Shown here: positions 8,214-17,627 of the stretch, one piece after another
How positions within the stretch are numbered: position 1 is the stretch's first letter
Layout: every line of letters begins with the position of its first letter
NCBI GenBank assembly: GCA_963703355.1
Contig: OY969813.1
Span: 3,224,001 to 3,288,000 of the forward strand
Length of the DNA stretch: 64,000 nucleotides
Source of the DNA: Puia sp963703355
GTDB taxonomy: Bacteria > Bacteroidota > Bacteroidia > Chitinophagales > Chitinophagaceae
Reading direction: 5' to 3'
The notes under the pieces: generated by a model
Database searches by the model: none
What the model was told of the DNA's origin: nothing
What the model saw: the letters and a program-made list of their open reading frames with translations, nothing else
Position numbers and translations under genes: made by a program

Positions 8214-8438
8214 GCTTAAAGCCGAAAGCCGAAAGCCGAAAGCCGAAAGCCGAAAGCGTAAGGCGTAAAGCTTAAAGCCGAAAGCGTAAGGCGTAAGGCG
8301 TAAAGCTTAAAGCGAGTGTGGTAGTGATTTTCATATAATGTAGGAATTAGTAAACGATATCAATCATTAACAAAAAAGCGTTTCGCGTTCAGCGTTCAGC
8401 GTTCAGCGTTTCGCGTTAAGCGTTTCGCTTTAAGCGTA
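8214..8438. repeat. AAAGCCG / GCGTTCA palindromic repeat between nuoH and nuoI
   Basis: The left part has about five perfect AAAGCCG heptamers, then AAAGCGTAAGGCGTAAAGCTT units. The right part (about 8377-8438) has GCGTTCA and GCGTTTC heptamers ending GCTTTAAGCG, which are partly complementary to the left. An unrelated spacer of about 60 nt lies between. No gene is seen in these 225 nt. Confidence 0.8.
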
Positions 8439-8517
8439 ACAGATTTGGCAGGTTGATTTGATAAAAATAATTTTGCTCCGCTTGACGAAGATGGTCGGGG
8501 TAACAAAGAAAAAAATT

Positions 8518-9063
8518 ATGCAGGCACTTACTTCAAAAGCAAAACAGGTCGAACGGAAACCGATGACCTTCTGGGAGAAATTATATATCCCGGCGATTGC
8601 CAGGGGTATGGCTATAACATTCGGACATATCTTCAAAAAGAAGGCCACGATTAATTATCCGGAACAAACAAGACCTTTCAGTCCCGTGTTTCGCGGTGTG
8701 CAGGTGTTGAACAGGGATGAAGAGGGACGCGAGCGTTGCACAGCCTGCGGATTGTGCGCAGTTGCCTGTCCCGCAGAAGCCATTACCATGGAAGCTGCAG
8801 AACGTTTACCTGGTGAAGAACATTTATACAGAGAGGAAAAATATGCAGCGCGCTACGAGATCAATATGCTGCGATGCATATTCTGTGGTTTGTGTGAAGA
8901 AGCCTGCCCGAAAGACGCCGTGTATTTATCGGAAAGTTTAGTACCGTCGAACTATAGCCGAAAAACTTTTGTCTATGGCAAACCGGAATTATTAATACCG
9001 AATCCTCTCACCGACCCCGAAGCTTATGCAAAAGCCAGAGGACAAAGACCCGAAAAAAAATAG
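8518..9063 (+). CDS. nuoI: NADH-quinone oxidoreductase subunit I
   Basis: This is the 8Fe ferredoxin subunit carrying clusters N6a and N6b. Two CxxCxxCxxxCP motifs are present: CTACGLCAVACP and CIFCGLCEEACP. The frame is open back to a TTG at 8458 with another ATG at 8491. I prefer the ATG at 8518 (181 residues, MQALTSKAKQ) because the extra residues are unlike the family and directly abut the repeat. It ends 3 nt before nuoJ. Confidence 0.93.
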   Translation: MQALTSKAKQVERKPMTFWEKLYIPAIARGMAITFGHIFKKKATINYPEQTRPFSPVFRGVQVLNRDEEGRERCTACGLCAVACPAEAITMEAAERLPGEEHLYREEKYAARYEINMLRCIFCGLCEEACPKDAVYLSESLVPSNYSRKTFVYGKPELLIPNPLTDPEAYAKARGQRPEKK

Positions 9064-9066
9064 TTG

Positions 9067-9567
9067 ATGAGCGCCACCCAATTTCTATTCTGGTTTTTAA
9101 GTGTGCTGGCTTTATTCAGTGCCATCATGATGGTGGTAAGTAAAAATCCCGTGCACAGTGTATTGTGGCTGATCGTAGTATTTTTCGCCATATCAGGCCA
9201 TTATATTTTACTGAACGCCCAGTTCCTCGCCATCGTAAACCTGATCGTGTATGCAGGGGCGATTATGGTACTTTTTCTTTTTGTCATCATGCTGATGAAC
9301 CTGAATGCTGAAACAGAACCTCAGAAAAATAAATGGCTGAAGATAGCGGGTGTAATTGGAGGTGGCGCATTGCTACTTGTGTTGGTGGCAGCCTTAAAAA
9401 GCGCGGACATGCACAACCGGATGGCAGAAACAGGCAAAGGTGATATCGGTTTGATCCACAATCTGGGGCTCGTATTATTTAAAGAATACGTAATTCCTTT
9501 TGAGATAAGCAGCGTACTCTTTCTTTCTGCAATGGTAGGCACGGTGGTGATTGGGAAGAAAGACTGA
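9067..9567 (+). CDS. nuoJ: NADH-quinone oxidoreductase subunit J
   Basis: A membrane subunit with five predicted helices. The conserved third helix reads QFLAIVNLIVYAGAIMVLFLFVIMLMNL, containing the VYxGAIMVLFLFVIMLLN signature of the family. The likely start is ATG at 9067 rather than the TTG three bases before it; the length is 166 residues. It is tightly coupled to nuoI. A long repeat spacer separates it from nuoK. Confidence 0.95.
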   Translation: MSATQFLFWFLSVLALFSAIMMVVSKNPVHSVLWLIVVFFAISGHYILLNAQFLAIVNLIVYAGAIMVLFLFVIMLMNLNAETEPQKNKWLKIAGVIGGGALLLVLVAALKSADMHNRMAETGKGDIGLIHNLGLVLFKEYVIPFEISSVLFLSAMVGTVVIGKKD

Positions 9568-9571
9568 AGAA

Positions 9572-9767
9572 AGTATGGGAGTATGGGAGTATGGGAGTAT
9601 GGGAGTACTTTGCCCGCCGAAGCGAAGCGCAGGTGGGTGGGAGCGTGGAACTTTTACATTGAAATTAATTTTAAAAAATACAAAATGAGAGGTGTTTGTT
9701 CGGGTTTTGGAAATGAAATTATTTTTCTAACACTCCCATACTCCCATACTCCCAAACTCCCATACTA
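9572..9767. repeat. Intercistronic palindromic repeat element, copy A4 (diverged)
   Basis: Four perfect AGTATGGG octamers form the left arm, and CCCATACT/CCCAAACT octamers form the right arm. The core is diverged but alignable with A1/A2: it keeps the pattern AAAATGAG-GGT/AGGTGTT followed by a G-rich stretch and GGAA. An extra GC-rich segment (CCCGCCGAAGCG) has been inserted in the left half. Confidence 0.75.
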
Positions 9768-9773
9768 AAAAAG

Positions 9774-10103
9774 ATGCCCATAAACTACTATATCTTCCTG
9801 TCCGTCGCGCTGTTCTGTATCGGCGTTGCCGGAGTACTGACCAGAAGAAATGCGATTATCATATTCATGTGTGTTGAACTGATGCTGAATGCGGTGAATT
9901 TACTGCTGGTTGCTTTTTCGAAAATGCATCATGCAACCGCAGGTGCAGTGGATCCGAACGCGGGAATCAATGGACAAATTTTTGTTTTTTTTATAATGGT
10001 CGTCGCCGCCGCAGAAGTGAGTGTCGGCCTCGCCATCATCGCAATGATGTATAGGAATACGCATTCGGTGGATGTTAACTTTTTGAATCGATTAAAACAT
10101 TAA
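9774..10103 (+). CDS. nuoK: NADH-quinone oxidoreductase subunit K
   Basis: A small antiporter-like membrane subunit (MrpC homologue) of 109 residues with three helices. The two intramembrane acids are in the expected places: the Glu of CVELMLNAVNLLL in helix 2 and the Glu of AAAEVSVGLAI in helix 3. The loop between them is a few residues longer than usual (MHHATAGAVDPNAG). It starts with ATG right after repeat A4. Confidence 0.96.
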   Translation: MPINYYIFLSVALFCIGVAGVLTRRNAIIIFMCVELMLNAVNLLLVAFSKMHHATAGAVDPNAGINGQIFVFFIMVVAAAEVSVGLAIIAMMYRNTHSVDVNFLNRLKH

Positions 10104-10287
10104 ATGAACTATGAGTTATGGGAGATGAGTTATAGGAGATGAGTTATGGGAGATGAATTATGGGAGATGAGTTATGGGTTGGGCAAAACTCAACTCTTAT
10201 TATGGAAGAAATAACTCATAACCCATATCCCATAATTCATAACCCATAATTAAATAAATAACCCATAATTCATAACCCATAACTCAG
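10104..10287. repeat. GAGTTATGGGAGAT palindromic repeat between nuoK and nuoL
   Basis: The left arm contains about five copies of a 14-bp unit GAGTTATGGGAGAT with single-base changes. The right arm is repeated CATAACCCATAA/CATAACTCA, the reverse complement of the left. A similar but shorter copy lies before mnmE (19791-19861). The spacer holds no gene. Confidence 0.8.
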
Positions 10288-10307
10288 ATAAAGCTTTTCT
10301 ATTAATA

Positions 10308-12197
10308 ATGTCTAATTACGTCTACCTCGTTCCTTTATTTCCCCTGATCGGTTTTCTGATCAATGGCCTTTTCAGGAGATCCATTTCTAAATCCATGTCG
10401 GGATTTATAGGGTCAGTGATGATCCTGGCTTCATTTATTGTAAGTGTCGCGATTTTCTTCCAGGTAAAACACGACGATTTTCAACCCGTCACCGTCACCC
10501 TTTTTAAATTCATACACGCCGGTAAACTGGATATTTCATTTTCATTTCTGGTAGATCCGCTTTCAACGCTGTTCCTGCTGATCATTACAGGCGTTGGATT
10601 TCTGATACATTTATATTCAACTGCTTATATGAAGGAGGAAAACGAATCCGACTTCGCAAAATATTTCTCCTACCTGAACTTGTTTGTGTTTTTCATGTTG
10701 CTGCTGGTACTGGGATCAAATTTTATAATTCTCTTTATCGGATGGGAAGGTGTGGGTCTTTGTTCCTATCTACTGATTGGATACTGGTTTAAAAACCTGG
10801 ATTACAGCAGCGCCGCGAAAAAAGCTTTTATAATGAATCGCATCGGCGACGTAGGCTTTCTGATCGCCATTTTTGCACTTATCAGCAAGTTTGGTTCTGT
10901 TTCGTTTGATACCGTGTTTGCGCAGGCTCCCAATACTTCAACAGAATTTATTACGGGTGTCACCATTTGCTTATTTATAGGTGCCACGGGAAAATCGGCA
11001 CAGATTCCTCTCTACACCTGGTTACCCGATGCCATGGCCGGTCCGACGCCTGTATCCGCGTTGATCCATGCAGCTACGATGGTTACGGCAGGTATATATA
11101 TGATTGCGCGCAGCCATGTATTATACAACCTGGCTCCGGTGAGTCAGACGGTTGTTGCCATCACGGGTCTGGCTACCATCATTCTCGCAGCATTGATTGC
11201 AGTGAAACAAAATGATATAAAAAAAGTATTGGCGTATTCTACCGTTAGTCAGCTGGGTTATATGTTTCTCGGACTCGGTGTCGGCGCTTATACGGAAGCT
11301 GTATTTCACGTACTGACCCACGCTTTTTTCAAGGCGTTGCTGTTTCTCTGCGCAGGTTCTGTGATTCACGCGATGAGCGGAGAGCAGGATATCCGCCGCA
11401 TGGGCGGACTAAAAAAACAATTACCCATCACACATATAACTTTTCTGATGGGATGTCTCGCCATTTCGGGTATACCCCCTTTTTCAGGTTTCTTCTCCAA
11501 GGATGAAATACTAACGGCAGCCTATGGGAAGAGTCCGGTTTATTTTATTGTAGGTGTTGCAGGCGCGATGCTCACGGCGTTTTATATGTTTCGGTTATAC
11601 GCGACTACTTTTCTGGGTAAGTTCCGGGGCACTGAAAAACAGGAACATCATTTACATGAGAGCCCTTCGCCCATGACCATCCCTCTTATTATCCTCGCCA
11701 TATTGGCGGTGATTGGAGGATTCCTGGGAATACCTGAAGTATTTGCAAAAAACTCCAATCTGTTGGTTCATTTTCTAAATCCTGTGCTTGGTGGCGAAGG
11801 AACGGGTCAGGAAATTCCTGCATCCACTGAATGGATGCTGATGGGCATCTCCACCATACTGGCCATTGTGATGGTACTGTATGCCTGGTCGAGATTCAGT
11901 AAAAAACCTGAACTCGGTGAGCCCGTTGGATTTGGGAAATGGATGGCCGATAAATTTTATGTGGACGAATTATACGATGCAATGATTGTGAAACCTCTGA
12001 ACGCATTGGGCGATTTCTTTAACAACATCATTGAAAAGAAATTAATTGACGGACTGGTAAACGGAACCGGAAGGCTGGTTCAGTATGGCAGTCGTCAGCT
12101 GCGATATCTGCAGAGCGGACAAGTGGGAGGATATGTGTTATTGATGGTCATTGGTATCGTTCTCTTATTTGCTATGCAATTGTTTTTGCGAAAATAA
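10308..12197 (+). CDS. nuoL: NADH-quinone oxidoreductase subunit L
   Basis: This is the largest antiporter-like proton-pumping subunit, with about 16 helices plus the lateral amphipathic helix at the C-terminus. Conserved pieces include FIGWEGVGLCSYLLIGYW (functional Glu), LPDAMAGPTPVSALIHAATMVTAGIY (broken helix and channel Lys region) and KKVLAYSTVSQLGYM. The length is 629 residues. The stop is 5 nt before nuoM. Confidence 0.97.
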   Translation: MSNYVYLVPLFPLIGFLINGLFRRSISKSMSGFIGSVMILASFIVSVAIFFQVKHDDFQPVTVTLFKFIHAGKLDISFSFLVDPLSTLFLLIITGVGFLIHLYSTAYMKEENESDFAKYFSYLNLFVFFMLLLVLGSNFIILFIGWEGVGLCSYLLIGYWFKNLDYSSAAKKAFIMNRIGDVGFLIAIFALISKFGSVSFDTVFAQAPNTSTEFITGVTICLFIGATGKSAQIPLYTWLPDAMAGPTPVSALIHAATMVTAGIYMIARSHVLYNLAPVSQTVVAITGLATIILAALIAVKQNDIKKVLAYSTVSQLGYMFLGLGVGAYTEAVFHVLTHAFFKALLFLCAGSVIHAMSGEQDIRRMGGLKKQLPITHITFLMGCLAISGIPPFSGFFSKDEILTAAYGKSPVYFIVGVAGAMLTAFYMFRLYATTFLGKFRGTEKQEHHLHESPSPMTIPLIILAILAVIGGFLGIPEVFAKNSNLLVHFLNPVLGGEGTGQEIPASTEWMLMGISTILAIVMVLYAWSRFSKKPELGEPVGFGKWMADKFYVDELYDAMIVKPLNALGDFFNNIIEKKLIDGLVNGTGRLVQYGSRQLRYLQSGQVGGYVLLMVIGIVLLFAMQLFLRK

Positions 12198-12202
12198 ATA
12201 AT

Positions 12203-13669
12203 ATGGTTCCTGTTTTACTCATCGGGATTCCGCTGCTTGCGGGTCTTATCGGATTCTCGCTGAAGGATGCTGCTGCCAAAAGCTGGTCGCTGATTGCTTC
12301 TCTGCTTACCCTGGGCGTGTCGCTGGTTGGTTTAACGCTTGCCAAAGACAGTTCCCTGTTGCAATTCGACACACCCTGGATGGGTTCACTGAATAGTCAT
12401 TTTGCAATCGGTCTGGATGGTATGGGTCAATTGCTTTGCCTGTTGACGGCCATCGCCTTTCCCATTATTTTCATATCTACCTGGAGAGAAGAATATAAAA
12501 AAGCACACAATTTTTTTGGATTGATGTTGTTGTCGCAGGCCGGACTGATGGGTGTTTTTCTTGCCAACGATGCGCTGTTATTTTATTTTTTCTGGGAACT
12601 GGCACTGATACCCGTTTATTTTCTCGCTTCACAATGGGGTGGAGAAAAAAGAATTGCTGCTACTTTTAAATTCTTCATTTATACATTTCTTGGATCGCTG
12701 ATGATGCTCATCGGCATCATTTATATTTATTTTCATACCAAGGATCATTCCTTCGCACTCTCTTCTTTTTATAATGCGCATTTACTGATATCGGTAGAAA
12801 CACAGACCTGGCTGTTCTGGTTCATTTTTGTTGCCTTCGCAGTGAAAATGCCCATCTTTCCTTTTCACACCTGGCAGCCCGACACCTATGAACAATCTCC
12901 CACAGCGGTTACGATGGTATTGAGTGGTCTGATGGTGAAAATGGGCGTATTTGGATTGTTACGCTGGCTGGCTCCCGTGCTTCCAATGGGTACTTACATG
13001 TGGGGAGATACGGTTTCCATGTTATGTATTATCGGGATGATCTATGCATCACTCATTGCCATGAGGCAGGACGATCTGAAAAGGATGATTGCCTATTCTT
13101 CCATCGCACATATGGGTTTGATTTGTGTTGCAGTATTCGCTACAACGGAATTGGGCATGCAGGGTTTAATGATTCAGCTTTTCAACCACGGCATTAACAT
13201 CATCGGATTGTGGATCGTGGTATATCTGATCGAAAAACAATTCAAGACAAGAAAGATCAGCGAGCTCGGCGGACTCGCCGGTAAGGCACCGGTGCTCACT
13301 GTGATGCTTGTAATGATTACGCTGGCAAATATTGCACTGCCATTAACGAATGCATTTGTGGGAGAATTTTTAATGTTCAGCGGAATCTATTCTTCCAAAG
13401 CGACGACGTATAATGTGGTGTTCACCGTAACTGCGGCCATGACAATTATTTTATCGGCTGTGTATATGCTGAATATGGTACAACGTGTATTTTACGGAAC
13501 TACAAATGCAATAACTGAAAAAGCAGTTGATATCCGGCCGAATGAGAAATTCATTCTGGGGGTTATTGTTGTGATGATTTTCGTGGTGGGCATTTATCCT
13601 GAACCACTGTTCCGGCTCACGCAGGATTCAGTGAATTTGATATTATCAAAAATGTTCCTTAAACCCTAA
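12203..13669 (+). CDS. nuoM: NADH-quinone oxidoreductase subunit M
   Basis: The second antiporter-like subunit. Family marks are YFFWELALIPVYFL (pumping Glu), FPFHTWQPDTYEQSPTAVTMVLSGLMVKMGVFG and KRMIAYSSIAHMGL. At 488 residues it is the usual size. It lies between nuoL (5-nt gap) and nuoN (17-nt gap) with no repeat insertions, in contrast to the upstream spacers. Confidence 0.97.
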   Translation: MVPVLLIGIPLLAGLIGFSLKDAAAKSWSLIASLLTLGVSLVGLTLAKDSSLLQFDTPWMGSLNSHFAIGLDGMGQLLCLLTAIAFPIIFISTWREEYKKAHNFFGLMLLSQAGLMGVFLANDALLFYFFWELALIPVYFLASQWGGEKRIAATFKFFIYTFLGSLMMLIGIIYIYFHTKDHSFALSSFYNAHLLISVETQTWLFWFIFVAFAVKMPIFPFHTWQPDTYEQSPTAVTMVLSGLMVKMGVFGLLRWLAPVLPMGTYMWGDTVSMLCIIGMIYASLIAMRQDDLKRMIAYSSIAHMGLICVAVFATTELGMQGLMIQLFNHGINIIGLWIVVYLIEKQFKTRKISELGGLAGKAPVLTVMLVMITLANIALPLTNAFVGEFLMFSGIYSSKATTYNVVFTVTAAMTIILSAVYMLNMVQRVFYGTTNAITEKAVDIRPNEKFILGVIVVMIFVVGIYPEPLFRLTQDSVNLILSKMFLKP

Positions 13670-13686
13670 AGAAGAACCAGTAAGAT

Positions 13687-15075
13687 ATGAATTCGATTAT
13701 AACATCGGCGGTTTTAGGAGTGATCATGATGTTCAGTGGACTTTTTCTGAAGAAGAATTCTTCCATTGCCATACTGGCCACACTGGGCATTATACTACTT
13801 CTTGTAATGGCAATCCTTGACTTGAGCGGATACCATTTCTTTCCGGTGGATACCCACAATATGTTGTTTTTTGAAGTGTTCGGATTGCTGATAAACTGTG
13901 TTGTTTTTGCTTCCACGCTTGCCTTATTTCTTTTGAATGCACGCGATATCGCAGGGGTGGGAAATAATCCGGGTGAATATTTTGCACTCATTTTTTTTGT
14001 GCTCTGCGGAATTTCCATATCCACCTCTTTCAACAACCTGCTGATGTTGTTTATCGGTATCGAAATTTTCTCCATACCACTCTATATACTAACGGGGAGC
14101 GACAAGCGAAATTTAAAAAGCAACGAGGCTTCGCTGAAATATTTTCTGATGGGCGCTTTCAGCACGGGTATCATGTTGCTGGGGATCGCGTTTATATATG
14201 GGGCAACCGACAAAGGCAGTTTTTTCCTCGATGATATTGCCGCGGCGAAGTCACTCTCTTCACCCATGATGATTTCCGGTCTGATCCTGCTGATGGTATC
14301 CATGGCTTTTAAAGTATCCGCGGCGCCATTTCATTTCTGGACCCCGGACGTTTATGATGGAGCACCCACAGTGGTCACGTCTTTTATGGCTACGGTGGTA
14401 AAAGCGGGTGCTTTCATTGCATTTATCCGGCTGTTTGCAAATACATTCTCCGATATCAAAGTACACTGGCAGCTATTCATTGCGGTGATTACAGCCCTCA
14501 CCCTTTTTATTGGCAATATAACGGCCGTGTTTCAGCAGAGCGTAAAGCGAATGCTGGCTTATTCGAGCATTGCCCAGGTTGGATTCATGTTATTATCCCT
14601 ACTCACAGTGAATTATATAGCGAAAGAAGGGATCATTCTTTATATCGCCGTTTACAATATCGCGACCATTGGTTTATTCGCAATCCTTGTAAAAATGAAG
14701 GATTTCAGTTTCAATGGCTTTATCGGTATGGCGCAGAAATATCCGGTGGTAGCGTTTTCGGCAACCATATTCCTGTTATCACTTGCCGGCATTCCGCTTA
14801 CAGGTGGTTTTCTGGCAAAGTATTATATGATCGCCTCCGTCATTCAAACAGGCACTTATTTCTGGCTTGTCGTATTTGCGCTGCTTTGCGCAACGGTGAG
14901 CGTGTATTATTATTTCCGCGTAATACAGGCCATGTATTTTAAAGAAGGCACGGCACAGGAACTGAATATCGGCGGCGGTTTTCAGGGTATGCTTTTGTTG
15001 CTGGCCCTTATCGTCATCCTCCTGGGAATATTTCCGCAATGGCTGATCAGCCGCCTGTATATTATTTTCATCTGA
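13687..15075 (+). CDS. nuoN: NADH-quinone oxidoreductase subunit N
   Basis: The third antiporter-like subunit and the last of the 14 complex I genes. Motifs are LLMLFIGIEIFSIPLYILTGSDKRNLKSNEASLKYFLMGAFSTG (pumping Glu and Lys), APFHFWTPDVYDGAPTVVTSFMATVVKAGAF and KRMLAYSSIAQVGF. The length is 462 residues. The next gene begins 65 nt downstream with an unrelated product, so the operon may end here, though I see no clear hairpin terminator. Confidence 0.96.
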   Translation: MNSIITSAVLGVIMMFSGLFLKKNSSIAILATLGIILLLVMAILDLSGYHFFPVDTHNMLFFEVFGLLINCVVFASTLALFLLNARDIAGVGNNPGEYFALIFFVLCGISISTSFNNLLMLFIGIEIFSIPLYILTGSDKRNLKSNEASLKYFLMGAFSTGIMLLGIAFIYGATDKGSFFLDDIAAAKSLSSPMMISGLILLMVSMAFKVSAAPFHFWTPDVYDGAPTVVTSFMATVVKAGAFIAFIRLFANTFSDIKVHWQLFIAVITALTLFIGNITAVFQQSVKRMLAYSSIAQVGFMLLSLLTVNYIAKEGIILYIAVYNIATIGLFAILVKMKDFSFNGFIGMAQKYPVVAFSATIFLLSLAGIPLTGGFLAKYYMIASVIQTGTYFWLVVFALLCATVSVYYYFRVIQAMYFKEGTAQELNIGGGFQGMLLLLALIVILLGIFPQWLISRLYIIFI

Positions 15076-15140
15076 GATAACAGATTGTAGAAGCATCTTA
15101 AGCAAAGAAGCTTTAAATTGTCGGTGCATTTAATGTGTTC

Positions 15141-16433
15141 ATGAAAATAAGGGACGTTCTTACGCTGGCATTTCGTACGATCAGGAGTAATAAACTCAGA
15201 ACGGGCATCACCGTTGCCATTATTGCCTTCGGCATCATGGCACTCGTGGGTATTAATACTGCCATTGATGCCATGAAACAAAAATTCACGGAGAGTTTTG
15301 CTTCCATGGGTTCCAATGGATTTACGATCCATTACAAAGACTTCCAGTTTTTCGGAAACAATAGCCAGGTTACCAAAGAAAAGAAAGGAGCCAAAAAAGA
15401 AAAGATCTCCGATTCTAAAATTCCCATCACCAAAGCCCAGGCTGAACTCTTCAAAAAAAACTATCATTTTCCTTCCAAAGTATCGATCAGCATACGGGGT
15501 GGGAACAGCAATATCGTCTCCCTGGAAAGCGCTAAAACAAACCCGACCGTTCAGGTTACTGGCGGCGATGAGGATTATGCGGAGCTCAACGGTTACACTT
15601 TAAATGCCGGCCGTTCGCTGAATGAACTGGATGTGGAGTCGGGAAGGAATGTTTGCATTATTGGAAGCGACCTGGTAACAAAATTCTTCGGTGGAAATCC
15701 CGAACGTGCTTTAGAAAAAATAATAAAGATCAACGGCCTTCCCTTCAGGGTTATCGGAACGATGGAGTCAAAGGGGTCCAGCATTGGCAGAAGCTTCGAT
15801 AATGTGATCATCACTTCTTATAATAATGTAAGACGTTTTTTTGTGAGCGGAGCGGTTAACCAGTTTAACCCGACGCCTTCTTTTAATATACAGGTGAAAG
15901 TACCTGATGTGAATCAAATGAATCTTGCCATCGGTGAAGCGGAAGGTGTTTTTCGCCCGATCAGAAGGATCAATACAACGGCCGCGAGCAATTTTGTTAT
16001 CGATAAAAGTGACCGTTTTGTGGAAGAACTGCTTTCAAATCTTTCATTAATTACCCTTTGTGCGGTTGTAATAGGCGCCATTACGCTACTTGGTGCAGCG
16101 GTTGGTTTGATGAACATCATGCTGGTATCGGTAACGGAAAGAACCAAAGAGATCGGACTGGTAAAAGCTATTGGCGGAAAGAAGGGAAGTATCCGCCAGC
16201 AGTTTCTCTATGAATCCATCATGATCAGTTTACTGGGTGCGGTTTTCGGAAGTTTTTTAGGCATCCTGATTGGAAATGTATTTTCTCTGGTACTGAATAC
16301 CGGATTTGTATTTCCATGGATCTGGCTTTTCCTTGGAATGGCCATTTGCACCGGGGTCGGCATACTGGCGGGAATTTATCCTTCATTAAAAGCTTCCCGT
16401 ATGAATCCTATACAGGCGCTGCGTTACGAATAA
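15141..16433 (+). CDS. MacB/FtsX-type ABC transporter permease
   Basis: An inner-membrane permease of the macrolide-export/lipoprotein-release type. It has an N-terminal helix (ITVAIIAFGIMALVGINTAI), a periplasmic MacB-like core domain (about residues 50-270), then three C-terminal helices of the FtsX domain, with the TERTKEIGLVKAIGGKKGSIRQQFLYESIMIS coupling segment and the terminal signature YPSLKASRMNPIQALRYE. GTG at 15135 precedes the preferred ATG at 15141; the length is 430 residues. No ATPase gene is adjacent, so its partner is elsewhere. Confidence 0.9.
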   Translation: MKIRDVLTLAFRTIRSNKLRTGITVAIIAFGIMALVGINTAIDAMKQKFTESFASMGSNGFTIHYKDFQFFGNNSQVTKEKKGAKKEKISDSKIPITKAQAELFKKNYHFPSKVSISIRGGNSNIVSLESAKTNPTVQVTGGDEDYAELNGYTLNAGRSLNELDVESGRNVCIIGSDLVTKFFGGNPERALEKIIKINGLPFRVIGTMESKGSSIGRSFDNVIITSYNNVRRFFVSGAVNQFNPTPSFNIQVKVPDVNQMNLAIGEAEGVFRPIRRINTTAASNFVIDKSDRFVEELLSNLSLITLCAVVIGAITLLGAAVGLMNIMLVSVTERTKEIGLVKAIGGKKGSIRQQFLYESIMISLLGAVFGSFLGILIGNVFSLVLNTGFVFPWIWLFLGMAICTGVGILAGIYPSLKASRMNPIQALRYE

Positions 16434-16512
16434 TTGGAAGGCATTATGCAGAATGAATACAGGCAAGGGTTTCCCATCAAATGATCAAAATTTAAAGAAT
16501 AACTATTTTCCA

Positions 16513-16540
16513 TTTGGCATTCCGGAAATTTACTATATTG
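16513..16540 (+). promoter_or_regulatory. Possible promoter of the exbB-tonB cluster
   Basis: TTTG at 16513-16516 and TATATTG at 16534-16540 are spaced 17 nt, close to the Bacteroidota -33/-7 arrangement (TTTG, TAnnTTTG), although the -7 box lacks one T. They lie in the 230-nt gap upstream of exbB. Confidence 0.3.
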
Positions 16541-16662
16541 TGTTCCCTACGAAAAATCAGCTAAGCCGGATTTCCTATTGAAATGTATTGACCAGCATCC
16601 CGTTCGCTAAACTAATTGCTTAACTGCTTTAACTTTTTCATAAACACTAAAAACAAACGATC

Positions 16663-17526
16663 ATGGCTGAAACAAGACCGACTGCAACGGCAGCAGCGAA
16701 ACCTGTATCAAGTGTACAGGCTGCGAAGACTGGTAATTCAATTTCGTGGATGGCCCCGTTGGCCTGTGTTATTATTGGTTTTTTAATCTGGAGGTTTCTG
16801 ATTGGTGACGCAAGCAATTTTACCAAACCCGATCCCAATGGTGGTTTCTGGCCCGCGCACGAAGGTGCAAAAACTGCCCTCGCCCGTATGTATCTTGGGG
16901 GAATCATCGTTCCCATATTGATTGGCTGCCTGTTAACCGTACTTACTTTCGTAGTTGAAAGATTCCTGACAATCATCAAAGCAACTGGTAACGGAAATAT
17001 CAATGAATTCATCCGTAAAGTGCAGTACCATCTTGCCAATAAAAATGTTGACAGCGCCATTGCTGAGTGCGACCGTCAAAAAGGTAGTGTTGGAAACGTT
17101 ATGAAAGCCGGTCTTCGCCGCTACAAAGAAATGATCTCCAATAACGAGCTGGATACTGACCAGAAAGTACTGGCCATTCAGAAAGAAGTAGAAGAAGCAA
17201 CCGCTCTGGAACTCCCCATGCTGGAAAAAAACCTGGTATTCCTTTCAACCATCGCATCTGTTGCAACCCTGCTCGGACTATTGGGCACGGTAATGGGTAT
17301 GATTCGTTCTTTTGCTGCCCTGGGTGACAGTGGTGGAGGAGAAGCCGCATCTAAATTAAGTCAGGGTATCTCCGAAGCGCTTTACAATACAGCCCTCGGA
17401 ATCGGTACCTCTGCCATATCCATCATCATGTACAACGTGTTTACTACCAAAATCGACGGTATTACATATGGTATCGATGAAAGCGGATTTACTTTAACTC
17501 AAAGTTTTGCCTCTTTATATAAATAG
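16663..17526 (+). CDS. exbB: ExbB/TolQ/MotA-family proton channel protein
   Basis: The channel component that uses proton flow to drive TonB. It has an N-terminal extension, a first helix near 30-50, a helix with GGIIVPILIGCLLTVLTFVVERF, and the conserved C-terminal pair of helices: LSTIASVATLLGLLGTVMGMIRSF and ISEALYNTALGIGTSAISIIMYN. The GLLGTVxGM and ALxxTAxGxxxAI signatures are diagnostic. The length is 287 residues. It is followed by two ExbD genes and TonB, the standard Bacteroidota energy module for outer-membrane uptake. Confidence 0.93.
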   Translation: MAETRPTATAAAKPVSSVQAAKTGNSISWMAPLACVIIGFLIWRFLIGDASNFTKPDPNGGFWPAHEGAKTALARMYLGGIIVPILIGCLLTVLTFVVERFLTIIKATGNGNINEFIRKVQYHLANKNVDSAIAECDRQKGSVGNVMKAGLRRYKEMISNNELDTDQKVLAIQKEVEEATALELPMLEKNLVFLSTIASVATLLGLLGTVMGMIRSFAALGDSGGGEAASKLSQGISEALYNTALGIGTSAISIIMYNVFTTKIDGITYGIDESGFTLTQSFASLYK

Positions 17527-17586
17527 TTGGCCGTTGGCCGCTGGCCGTTGGCGGACGGCCAACCGCCAACCGCAAACCGCCAACGG
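17527..17586. repeat. GGCCGTT palindromic heptamer repeat
   Basis: The left half is TTGGCCG/TGGCCGC heptamers and the right half is GGCCAACCGCCAACC-type, the reverse complement. The potential stem covers most of the 60 nt between exbB and exbD, starting right at the exbB stop. Confidence 0.75.
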
Positions 17587-17627
17587 ATTTATGGAATTAC
17601 AATAATTACGCATCTAAAAAGAAAAAA

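Noticed and set aside
1588..10287. CRISPR array interpretation of the nuo spacer repeats
   Set aside because: Units are 7-14 bp, contiguous and without unique spacers; no cas genes are present.
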